A stretch of DNA of 64,000 nt from Magnetofaba australis IT-1 (GTDB taxonomy: Bacteria > Pseudomonadota > Magnetococcia > Magnetococcales > Magnetococcaceae), in NCBI RefSeq assembly GCF_002109495.1, contig NZ_LVJN01000020.1, forward strand, positions 291,001 through 355,000. Direction: 5' to 3'. Within the stretch, counting starts at the first letter, position 1, and every line of letters starts with the position of its first letter. The position numbers were made by a program, and so were the translations under genes. The notes below the pieces were generated by a model, which saw only the letters and a program-made list of their open reading frames with translations, was not told the DNA's origin and made no database searches. Positions 1 to 8,325 of the stretch are shown here, piece by piece.

Positions 1-3000
1 ACGGCGATGGGCCAACGGCGCGTCAGATCGATGCCCTCACCGCGCACTTTGACTGTTGCGGCTCCCACGCCGGGGGCGCCGGTGGTGGCGATGGGGAAGG
101 TCAGGACGCGGCGCTGTTGGTCAGCCAATTCGATGACCTGGAGCGGGCCCTGAACAATCAGCGGCGCTTGCGCTTGCATCTCCACGCCCAGCATGAGCGT
201 CTGCCCGCTCAGATTGTGCAGATCCAGCGTCATCACCGACTCATCGCCCACCGACAGGAAGCGCGGCAACGAACTCTCCGCCACCAGCGGCGCGGCCACG
301 GTGACGTTGCTTTCCGCCGAGCCAAAGGCGTCGGCGCTGAAGGCCACCGCCATTAGTCGCAGGCTGCCGTTGAAATCCGGCACATTCAAAGAGACGTCGG
401 CATGGCCCTCGGCGTCCAGCGCCACCGGACCGCTGAACAGGGAGACCAGACGCACCTCGGCCTTCTCCTTGGCCCCACGGCGCATGCGCGAAAGGTCCGC
501 GTCACCGCCGAAGCGCAGCGTGGCGCGCTCGCCCGCCACCAGTTCGATGATGCGCCCATAGAGATCATAAGAGCGCGGGATCAACGCCTTGCGGCCAAAG
601 AACTGGCTCCAGGGGTCGGGGGTTGTGAAGTCGGTGATGTTGAGAATGCCCACATCCACCGCCGCCACGGTGACCATGGCGGTTTTGCCTTTGAGCGCGG
701 GCGCGTCCACGCCCACGGAGAGGGTGGTTTCCGGGACCATCTTGGCCGGCGCCGTCAGCTTGACGGCCACCTTGCGCACGCTGCGATCCAGCGGCAGGTG
801 GATCACCCCCATGGCGCGGTTGGGGGTGATGCGGTCGGCGTCGGAAGCGGGGCGGAACGCCAGCACGGTGGCGTGGATGTCATGGCGGTCCCACGCCGCA
901 TCCACCGGGATCTCCACCACCGTCCCCTCGGCGGGCAGGCTCACGCGCTTCCGCCACAGGATCCTGTCGGCCTCCACCAGCACCAGGGCTTCGCCGCCAT
1001 GGGGCGGTTTGAGGGTTAGACGCGCCACGTCGCCGGGGTTGTAGGCGTCGCGGTCCCAAGTGAGCCCGACCCGGTCCGGGCGCACCCCGGCGGACTGCGC
1101 GCGCTCATTCCAGCGCCATCCGGCTTCAAAACGGTGCAGGCTCTTCAGGCCGGTGGCCGGATCGACCACCTCAATGCGGTAGCTGCCCCACTTGAGCGGA
1201 ACCTCTACATGGGCGGCGGCGCCCGCGGCGATATCCAGGGTGCGCTGCAGCACCGGGTAGTGGTCGTCAGAGTACTCCACGCGCCAGCCAGTGGAGCTGA
1301 AGCTCCAGTGGTACTGGCGCTCCTCATGGATGACCGTCACCGCCAAACCCTTGGCCGCCAGTAATGACCCATCGGGCGCGGCGCGCACGATCTCGATGGT
1401 CAGATCCTGGTCCGAGGGGGCGTAGTCGCCGCTGTAGAGCGGACGCACCCCTACCAGGGCCTCGGCGGGCCAGACGGTGCGGGTCAGCGAGCGGGTCACC
1501 GGGCGCCCGCCGCTCTCCAGCAGGCTGGCGGAGAGTTTGAACGCCACCGGCGCGGTGGGTTTCTTGTCCAGGGGCGGGAGTTTGAAAGCAAACGCGCCCT
1601 TGGCGTCCAGCTTGACGTCATCAAGGGTGCTGCGATCGCCCAGTTTGTCGCGTTGGGAGGCGTCGCCGAAGAAGTATTTGGGCAGGGATTTGACCGGATG
1701 GGGGTCGAAGCGGCGATTGACCACCCGTTGCAGAGTGTTGCCCGCCGCCGGGGCGCCGTAGAGGTAATCCCCCTGTACCGAGATGGCCCACTCCTGATCA
1801 GGCTTGAGCGTCTCGGCCTCGCTGGAGAGGGTGAGCTTCATGCGCTCGGGGAGGAACTCCTCCACTTTGAGGGCCAGTTCGGTGGTGGGCTGCTTGTCCG
1901 CCGGATCGGCGCGCAGGGCGATGCGCCAGGCGCCGGTGGCGGCGTCGGCGGGCAGTTCAAGGGTCTGTTCATAGTAGCCCAGCTCCCCGGCGCGGGGGTC
2001 CGGGCGCAGGGTGAAGCGCTTGGCCTCCTTGCCGTCAGGGCGCAGCAGCACGCCGCTTACCGGACGCGCGGCGATGGGGCGGCCATCATGATCCCGCGCC
2101 AGCACCGACAGCGGGAACGACTCGCCGGGGCGGAACAGGTCGCGCGGCAGATAGGCGAACAGTTCAACCGGGCGGTGCGGCTGGCCGTCGATGGGGAAGG
2201 CGGAGAGATCCAGCGCCGGTTCGGCAAAGGAGAGGAAGGAGAGTTGATTGCCCAATTCGGCGGTGAGGAAGCCGTCGGCGGCGTTGCGCCGTTGCAGGCG
2301 GGCGCGGCCTTCGCTATCGGTGCGGGCGTGGGCGATCACCTTGCCCTTGCGGGTGCGCAGGGTCAGCTCCACCTGCCCCAGCGCTTTGCCGTCGGCCAGC
2401 GACTGGGTGAAGATCTCCACATGCTCGGCAAAGGCGCGCGCGTTGATGCCGATGTCGGTGATGGTGAAGGGCAGGGCGCGATAGTCGTCAAATTTGCCCG
2501 GTCGCTCCATCACCGCCAGATAGAGCCCCGGCTGGGTCAATTGCGGGATCTGTTTCACCGCAATGTGGGTGGTGACCTGGGCGTTGGGGGCGTTGGCGGT
2601 GGCGAAGCGTCCGGCGTAGACCAGATCGCTCAAGCTGGTCATGCGCTTTAAGCGCCATTCGGAGGGGGCGCCATCCCAACCCAGATAGTACTCACTGACA
2701 AAGGCGGCCATGTTATCCGGCTGAATGCGGAAGAACTGGATGTCCACCTCCGGCACATTCACCGTCATCACCGGCAGACCGGCGCCCACTGAGGCGGGCA
2801 GCACCGCTTTGCTGCTGGCGAAACCGAACGCCGGGCGCACCTTTTTGGTGGTCAGCTTGCCGCGGGCGTTGCGCGCCAGTTTGGCCCCGGAGAGGGCGGG
2901 CAGTCCGGCGCGGAAGAGGATCTCATAACGGGTCTGCGGCTCCACATGGGGCAGGAACAGTTGCTGCGGATTCTTGCCCACCACCCACGCCGCCGATAGC

Positions 3001-3230
3001 GGTTCGCCGCCCTGGCTGGTCTGAATGTGGTTCTCATACAGGATGGTGCTGTCCAGTGGTTCGGAGAAGAGCGCCATGAGAGCGGGCGCGCCATCCAGTT
3101 GCCGCTCCTCCATTTTCAGCACGGTGAGCGGTTTGTCGGCGGCGCGCGCCAGCGGCGCGGCGAGCAGACTCAGCAGGGTCAGGGCCAGAAGCAGAAGGCC
3201 AAAGCGCGTAGCGCGTTGTGAGGTCGGCAT
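1..3230 (-). CDS. alpha-2-macroglobulin family protein (3' end cut by window)
   Basis: Large periplasmic or lipid-anchored protein of the bacterial alpha-2-macroglobulin (YfhM-like) family, thought to trap or inhibit foreign proteases. The frame stays open from the ATG at 3230 to base 1, giving about 1076 residues. The C-terminal part, where a thioester (CxEQ) would lie if present, is outside the window. The start MPTSQRATRFGLLLLAL leads into a hydrophobic stretch ending ALARAA-like, a Sec signal peptide. Repeated beta-rich MG-type segments follow, with phrases typical of MG2 domains such as YLPRDLFRPGESFPL and SYDLYGRIIEL. No partner pbpC is visible because the downstream side is off the window. 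It is divergent from the acyltransferase fusion, with 280 bp between them. The family call is firm; the thioester class cannot be decided. Confidence 0.88.
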   Translation of the reverse strand, partial: MPTSQRATRFGLLLLALTLLSLLAAPLARAADKPLTVLKMEERQLDGAPALMALFSEPLDSTILYENHIQTSQGGEPLSAAWVVGKNPQQLFLPHVEPQTRYEILFRAGLPALSGAKLARNARGKLTTKKVRPAFGFASSKAVLPASVGAGLPVMTVNVPEVDIQFFRIQPDNMAAFVSEYYLGWDGAPSEWRLKRMTSLSDLVYAGRFATANAPNAQVTTHIAVKQIPQLTQPGLYLAVMERPGKFDDYRALPFTITDIGINARAFAEHVEIFTQSLADGKALGQVELTLRTRKGKVIAHARTDSEGRARLQRRNAADGFLTAELGNQLSFLSFAEPALDLSAFPIDGQPHRPVELFAYLPRDLFRPGESFPLSVLARDHDGRPIAARPVSGVLLRPDGKEAKRFTLRPDPRAGELGYYEQTLELPADAATGAWRIALRADPADKQPTTELALKVEEFLPERMKLTLSSEAETLKPDQEWAISVQGDYLYGAPAAGNTLQRVVNRRFDPHPVKSLPKYFFGDASQRDKLGDRSTLDDVKLDAKGAFAFKLPPLDKKPTAPVAFKLSASLLESGGRPVTRSLTRTVWPAEALVGVRPLYSGDYAPSDQDLTIEIVRAAPDGSLLAAKGLAVTVIHEERQYHWSFSSTGWRVEYSDDHYPVLQRTLDIAAGAAAHVEVPLKWGSYRIEVVDPATGLKSLHRFEAGWRWNERAQSAGVRPDRVGLTWDRDAYNPGDVARLTLKPPHGGEALVLVEADRILWRKRVSLPAEGTVVEIPVDAAWDRHDIHATVLAFRPASDADRITPNRAMGVIHLPLDRSVRKVAVKLTAPAKMVPETTLSVGVDAPALKGKTAMVTVAAVDVGILNITDFTTPDPWSQFFGRKALIPRSYDLYGRIIELVAGERATLRFGGDADLSRMRRGAKEKAEVRLVSLFSGPVALDAEGHADVSLNVPDFNGSLRLMAVAFSADAFGSAESNVTVAAPLVAESSLPRFLSVGDESVMTLDLHNLSGQTLMLGVEMQAQAPLIVQGPLQVIELADQQRRVLTFPIATTGAPGVGAATVKVRGEGIDLTRRWPIA

Positions 3231-3390
3231 CGTCGTTCTCCCGCTGGGGGCGGATTATGGGCTGGATCAAATTCTTGTGTGGCGCGCCCGTGCGGTCGGT
3301 TGCGCCATACTGTGTTCAGGAGTGTGACGGCGCCATGGGGCAAAAGGCAACCTGACTTTCGGGTTAAAGAGGAGGAGAGAGCGTTTTCTC

Positions 3391-3433
3391 TTGCTAGATG
3401 AACATCGTTCATTTATAAATTGAACAGTGTTCA
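3391..3433 (+). promoter_or_regulatory. promoter with two tandem palindromic operators
   Basis: TTGCTA at 3391-3396 and TATAAA at 3414-3419 are 17 bp apart, a credible sigma70 promoter for the downstream fusion gene. TGAACATCGTTCA (3399-3411) fills the spacer and TGAACAGTGTTCA (3421-3433) covers the start region. The two palindromes share TGAAC/GTTCA arms and are 22 bp centre to centre, about two helical turns. This geometry suits a TetR-like repressor; no such gene lies nearby. Confidence 0.55.
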
Positions 3434-3510
3434 GTTCGCGCGGGATTCCGTCGCAGGGCGGAATGCGCCAGTATTGATCCAATTTTGGATAAATTGAGGA
3501 GAGCGACATC

Positions 3511-6500
3511 ATGTCCAGCCCGCTGCATTTTTTGCGCACCACGCGTTTTTTGCCGCTGTTCGTCACCCAGTTTCTCGGCGCGTTCAATGACAATCTGTTC
3601 AAGAACGCGGTGGTGATTCTGGTCACCTTCACCCTGGCCGAGCGCATGGGGGCCGACGCCGGGGTGCTGGTGGCCGCCGCCGCCGGGGTGTTCATTCTGC
3701 CCTTCTTCCTGTTCTCGGCCAGCGCCGGTCAACTGGCCGATCAGCGGGAAAAATCGCGTCTGATCCGTCGCATCAAACTAATCGAGATCCCCATCATGGG
3801 GCTGGCCACGCTGGGGTTCTGGCTGGGCAACGGCTGGATGCTGCTGGCCACGCTGTTCCTGATGGGAACACAATCGACCTTCTTTGGCCCGCTCAAATAC
3901 GGGATTCTGCCGGACCATCTGCATGAAGATGAACTGATCGGCGGCAACGCCTGGATCGAGACCGGGACGTTTATCGCCATTTTGTTGGGCTCGATTATCG
4001 GCGGCGTGGTGATCGCCAGCGAGGGCGGCGCCCAGGCGATCGGCTGGATGCTGCTGACGGTGGCGGCGCTGGGCTTTGCCGCCAGCCGCTTCATCCCCGC
4101 CGCCGAGCCGCAACGGGGCGGCGGCGCTGCGCCCATCGATTGGCATGTTCCCCGCGCCACCGGCGCCATCCTCAAACAGGCGCTCAGCGAACGGGCGTTG
4201 CGGTTGTCGATTCTGGGCATCTCCTGGTTCTGGCTGGTGGGGGCGGCGTTTCTGTCGCTGTTTCCCCTCATCGGCAAGGAGCTGCTGGGGGCCACGGCGG
4301 GGGTGGTGACGCTGTTCCTGACCCTGTTCTCGGTGGGCATCGGCATCGGCTCCATGTTGTGCAACAAGCTGCTGGCCGGGCGCGTGGATGCGCGCTATGT
4401 GCCGGTGGGGGCGCTGGGCATCACCCTGTTTGCGGCGGATCTCTATCTGGCCCTCTCCGGCGTGACCCCGAGCAGCGCCGAGTCGCTCGGGGTGGGGGCG
4501 TTCCTCTCCACCTTCCTGGGGTGGCGGGTGAGCGTGGACCTGATGGGGCTGGCGGTGAGCGGCGGTCTGTTCATCGTGCCGCTGTATGCGCTGCTGCAGA
4601 CCCGCAGCGAGGAGGGCGAACGCAGCCAGACCATCGCCGCCAACAATATCGTCAATGCGGGCTTCATGGTGGTCTCGGCGCTGGCGGTGATGGCGCTGCG
4701 TGGGTTTGGCGTCGGCCTGCCGGAGATCGTATTGAGCATCGGCCTGATCAATCTGATCGTCGCCATCTATGTGGTGGGGCTGCTGCCCGACGTGGTGCTC
4801 AAGCGTCTGCTGCAAGGGGTGTTGCGCCTGCTCTACCGGGTGGAGGTGAGCGGCGTTGAGCACTTCGCCGCTGCGGGCGAGCGGGTGGTGATCGTGGTCA
4901 ACCACCTGTCGTTCCTGGACCCGGTGCTGCTGGCGGCGTTTCTGCCCGAACGGCCCCTGTTCGCGGTCAACAGCGGCATCGCCAAACGCTGGTGGGTGCG
5001 GCCTTTTCTGCACCTGGTGGAGGCGTACCCGGTGGATCCGGCGGACCCCTTCTCCATTCGCGCCATGGCCCGGCGGGTGGGCGAGGGCAATCGCCTGGCG
5101 ATCTTCCCCGAAGGGCGCATCACCGTCACCGGCGCGCTGATGAAAGTCTACGAAGGCCCCGGCGTCATCGCCGACCGCGCCGACGCAACCTTGCTGCCGA
5201 TTCAACTGGAGGGGGCGCAGTACACCCACTTCTCGCGCATTCGCGATAAGATCAAACCGCGCCTGTTCCCCCACATTCGCATGACCATTCTGCCGCCCCG
5301 GCGCATGCAGGTTCCCGCTGAGATCAAGGGGCGCGGACGGCGTAAGCGCATCGGCGCGGCGCTGTATGACCTGATGTGTGAGATGCAGGTGCGCAGCGGC
5401 AACGATGCGCGCACCCTCACCGACGCCCTGGCCGATGCGTGGCGCATCCATGGCGACGAGCGGCCCATTCTGGAGGACATCACCCGCAAGCCGGTCACCT
5501 ACGCGCGGGTGATGGTGGGGGCGCAGGCGTTGGGGCGTCCATTGGCCGCCTTCACTCAGCCCGAAGAGGCGGTGGGGCTGCTGCTGCCCAACAGCGTGGC
5601 CACGGTGAGCACATTCTTTGGCTTGTCGGTGACGGGGCGGATTCCCGCCATGCTCAACTTCAGCGCCGGGCCCGCCAGCATCGCCTCGGCGGCGCGCACC
5701 GCCTGTCTGAAGAGCGTGGTCACCAGCTGCAAATTCATCGCCGCAGGCAAACTGGAGCCGGTGATCGAGGCGCTGCAAGCCGACGGGCGACGCATCGTCT
5801 ATCTGGAGGAGATTGCGGCCAACATTGGCCGTGTGGACAAGCTGCGCGCGTTGGCGGCGGCGTGGCGGCGGCGTCTGGCGCGTCCAGCGCGCAAGCGGGC
5901 CGATGAGGCGGCGGTGATTCTCTTCACCTCCGGCAGCGAGGGCGCGCCCAAGGGGGTGGTGTTGAGCCACCGCAATCTGCTGGCCAACTGTCAGCAGCTC
6001 TCGGCGCGCTTGGATTACGACGCCACCGACCGCATCTTCAACGCCCTGCCGGTGTTCCACTCCTTCGGCCTCACTGGCGGTCTGTTGTTGCCGCTGCTGT
6101 CCGGCGTGCGCGGCTTCCTCTACCCCTCGCCGCTGCACTATCGGGTGATTCCCGAGTTGGTCTACGACACCAACAGCACCATCCTTTTCGGCACCGACAC
6201 CTTCCTGGCGGGCTATGCGCGGGTGGCCAATGCGTATGATTTCTACTCCCTGCGGCGGGTCTTCGCCGGGGCGGAGAAGGTGCGTCAGAGCACCCGCGAT
6301 GCGTGGTTTGAGCAGTTCGGTCTGCGCATTCTGGAGGGGTATGGCGCCACCGAGACCAGTCCGGCCTTGAGCGCCAACACCGCCATGCACTGCCGCATCG
6401 GCACGGTGGGGCGGCTGCTGCCGGGCATTACCTATCGATTGGAGCCGGTGCCCGGCATCGACACCGGCGGGCGACTGGTGGTGCGCGGCCCCAACGTGAT

Positions 6501-6933
6501 GAAGGGCTACTTGAAGGCGGACAATCCCGGCGTATTGCAGCCGCCTGCCGATGGCGAGTATGACACCGGCGACATCGTCTCCATCGACGAAGACGGCTTC
6601 GTCACCATTCAGGGTCGGGCCAAGCGTTTCGCCAAAATCGCCGGGGAGATGATCTCGCTGGGCGCGGTGGAGGAGGCGGTGGGTCGGGTGTGGCCGGGCG
6701 TGCCCCACGCGGTGGTGAATCTGCCCGATGCCCGCAAAGGCGAAAAGCTGGTGCTGGTGACCGAGCAGGAGGGGGCGCACACGGCGGCGCTGCGGCAGGC
6801 GTTCCAGGTTGATGGCCTACCGGAGTTGGCGCTGCCCCGGGAGATGATCGTGGTCAAGAGCATGCCGCTGCTGGGTACGGGCAAGTTGAATCACCCGGCC
6901 ATTAAGCAGCTCGCTGTGGAGGCGGGTTATTGA
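3511..6933 (+). CDS. aas: MFS-acyltransferase-AMP ligase fusion (Aas/LplT type)
   Basis: A 1140-residue inner-membrane protein combining the three activities of lysophospholipid salvage. Residues 1-430 are an LplT-like MFS transporter with many membrane segments, starting at LPLFVTQFLGAFNDNLFKN. Residues about 440-640 are a PlsC acyltransferase with the H-x4-D motif in NHLSFLDP (about 463) and FPEGRIT (about 532). Residues about 690-1140 are an AMP-binding acyl-ACP synthetase with ILFTSGSEGAPKG (about 803) and GYGATETS (about 943). E. coli splits these between lplT and aas; here they are one chain, an arrangement also known in other proteobacteria. It probably takes up lysophosphatidylethanolamine and re-acylates it. 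The start has a GAGGAGAG ribosome site just upstream, and tandem palindromic operators cover its promoter. Confidence 0.92.
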   Translation: MSSPLHFLRTTRFLPLFVTQFLGAFNDNLFKNAVVILVTFTLAERMGADAGVLVAAAAGVFILPFFLFSASAGQLADQREKSRLIRRIKLIEIPIMGLATLGFWLGNGWMLLATLFLMGTQSTFFGPLKYGILPDHLHEDELIGGNAWIETGTFIAILLGSIIGGVVIASEGGAQAIGWMLLTVAALGFAASRFIPAAEPQRGGGAAPIDWHVPRATGAILKQALSERALRLSILGISWFWLVGAAFLSLFPLIGKELLGATAGVVTLFLTLFSVGIGIGSMLCNKLLAGRVDARYVPVGALGITLFAADLYLALSGVTPSSAESLGVGAFLSTFLGWRVSVDLMGLAVSGGLFIVPLYALLQTRSEEGERSQTIAANNIVNAGFMVVSALAVMALRGFGVGLPEIVLSIGLINLIVAIYVVGLLPDVVLKRLLQGVLRLLYRVEVSGVEHFAAAGERVVIVVNHLSFLDPVLLAAFLPERPLFAVNSGIAKRWWVRPFLHLVEAYPVDPADPFSIRAMARRVGEGNRLAIFPEGRITVTGALMKVYEGPGVIADRADATLLPIQLEGAQYTHFSRIRDKIKPRLFPHIRMTILPPRRMQVPAEIKGRGRRKRIGAALYDLMCEMQVRSGNDARTLTDALADAWRIHGDERPILEDITRKPVTYARVMVGAQALGRPLAAFTQPEEAVGLLLPNSVATVSTFFGLSVTGRIPAMLNFSAGPASIASAARTACLKSVVTSCKFIAAGKLEPVIEALQADGRRIVYLEEIAANIGRVDKLRALAAAWRRRLARPARKRADEAAVILFTSGSEGAPKGVVLSHRNLLANCQQLSARLDYDATDRIFNALPVFHSFGLTGGLLLPLLSGVRGFLYPSPLHYRVIPELVYDTNSTILFGTDTFLAGYARVANAYDFYSLRRVFAGAEKVRQSTRDAWFEQFGLRILEGYGATETSPALSANTAMHCRIGTVGRLLPGITYRLEPVPGIDTGGRLVVRGPNVMKGYLKADNPGVLQPPADGEYDTGDIVSIDEDGFVTIQGRAKRFAKIAGEMISLGAVEEAVGRVWPGVPHAVVNLPDARKGEKLVLVTEQEGAHTAALRQAFQVDGLPELALPREMIVVKSMPLLGTGKLNHPAIKQLAVEAGY

Positions 6934-6989
6934 GATTGGGGGCGGCTTTCGAGTCGGCACAATTTGGCATGTGATATTTGGCGAAGTGG

Positions 6990-7119
6990 AGATATCGAGG
7001 GCTGCGCCCTCAGACTCCCCTAAGATCAACAGCCACACCGTGGGGCTTCGCCCCACACCCCGCTGGGGTCGCAGACCCCAGACCTCGGAAGATCGCGCCA
7101 ATCAATGTCGCGATCTTCC
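6990..7119 (-). repeat. hairpin-string element 1 (reverse orientation)
   Basis: Oriented intergenic repeat ending in GATATC, with hairpins GAGGGCTGCGCCCTC and TGGGGCTTCGCCCCA. The head hairpin is GAAGATCGCG / CGCGATCTTC around an ACATTGATTGG loop (read on the minus strand). It fills the gap after the Aas-like gene. Confidence 0.8.
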
Positions 7120-7171
7120 AAGTGTCCAGCTTCGGTCCGTGTGAGCAGATCTGTGCGAATGGCGGATCGGT

Positions 7172-8095
7172 TTACGCCAAGTGCTGCTTGAAGAAGGCCA
7201 GGGTGCGATCCCAGGCGATCTTGGCCTGCTCGGGGTTGTAGCGCGGGGTGGAGTTGTTGTGGAAACCGTGCCGTGTGCCGGGGTATTGGAACGCCTGATA
7301 CTCCGCTTCGCTGGCCTTGAGTTCCGCCTCGTAATCCGCGCGGGTGGCGTTGACCTTGGGATCGTCCTCGGCGTAGTTCATCAACAGCGCCGCGCGAATC
7401 CGCCCCACGCTCTCCAACGTCGGCGCGCGGCCATAGAACGGAACCGCCGCCGTCAGCTCATCGCCCAACTCCACCGCCAACTGGTTCACCGCCCAGCCGC
7501 CATAACAGAAGCCCACCGCGCCCAGCTTGCCGTTGCACTGCGGGTGCGCTTTGAGGAACTTGGCGCCGTTGAGCAGATCGGTGAACAACTTCTCCTTGTC
7601 CAGCGACTTCTGCATCACCTTGCCATCGTCGTCATTGCCCGGATAGCCGCCAATGGGGGCCAAGCCGTCCGGCGCAAAGGCGAGGAACCCCTCCGTGGCC
7701 AAGCGCCGCGCCACATCCTCAATGTAGGGGTTGAGGCCGCGATTCTCATGAATCACCAACACCGCGCCGAAGGTCTTGCCCTCGGTGGGGGTTACCAGAT
7801 AGCCGCGCATTTTGCCGGAGGTCCCGCCCGGCGAATCATAGGCGACGTACGCTGGTTTGATGCGTGTATCGGTAAACGACACCATCTGCGCCTCGGCATA
7901 ACGCGGCAGTAGCGCCTGGGCCATGGCCAGACCCGCGCCCCCCGCCACCGCCAGGGCGCCGGCGCGGTCGAGGAAGTCCCGGCGGCTCATGGTGGTGTGG
8001 CAGTAGTCGTCATACAGATCATAGATGCGCGGATCGATCTGATCGGCGGCAATCGTGGGTTGCTTGGAGGGGGCGTCGTGATCGTGCTTGCTCAT
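7172..8095 (-). CDS. Tat-exported dienelactone hydrolase family protein
   Basis: An alpha/beta hydrolase of the dienelactone-hydrolase family, 307 residues. The N-terminus carries a twin-arginine motif (SRRDFLDRAG, about residues 37-46) followed by an Ala/Gly-rich hydrophobic stretch, so it is probably exported folded to the periplasm. The catalytic core shows the family nucleophile motif GFCYGGW (Cys), an acid in NYAEDDPKV and the histidine in GTRHGFH. The start at 8095 was chosen because the Tat region begins shortly after it; the upstream frame extension is unlike protein. It stands alone, with a hairpin element downstream and a divergent TPR gene upstream. The substrate is unknown; carboxymethylenebutenolidase is only the family name. 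Confidence 0.87.
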   Translation of the reverse strand: MSKHDHDAPSKQPTIAADQIDPRIYDLYDDYCHTTMSRRDFLDRAGALAVAGGAGLAMAQALLPRYAEAQMVSFTDTRIKPAYVAYDSPGGTSGKMRGYLVTPTEGKTFGAVLVIHENRGLNPYIEDVARRLATEGFLAFAPDGLAPIGGYPGNDDDGKVMQKSLDKEKLFTDLLNGAKFLKAHPQCNGKLGAVGFCYGGWAVNQLAVELGDELTAAVPFYGRAPTLESVGRIRAALLMNYAEDDPKVNATRADYEAELKASEAEYQAFQYPGTRHGFHNNSTPRYNPEQAKIAWDRTLAFFKQHLA

Positions 8096-8325
8096 GGAAC
8101 TCTCCTGCGCGCGGCGGCGCCGATGCGTCAAAATAGGGAAAAATGGTGTACAAATCCGGCTAATTCCCAACTTTTCGAATCTGATTGTGACAAATCTCCC
8201 GGTTGGGCGCCATCGTGGAAATGGTCCGCATGGACGATTTCTCCGCCCGACGACGGGGCGCATGTTGACTCGCGGGCGGCAAGGCGACACGCTGGAGCGT
8301 AGCCAACCGCCAGGGATGAGACCGG

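Noticed and set aside
3778-6780. 1000-residue open frame opposite the Aas-like gene
   Set aside because: His/Gln/Arg-rich shadow of a GC-rich gene; the opposite strand carries clear MFS, PlsC and AMP-binding motifs.
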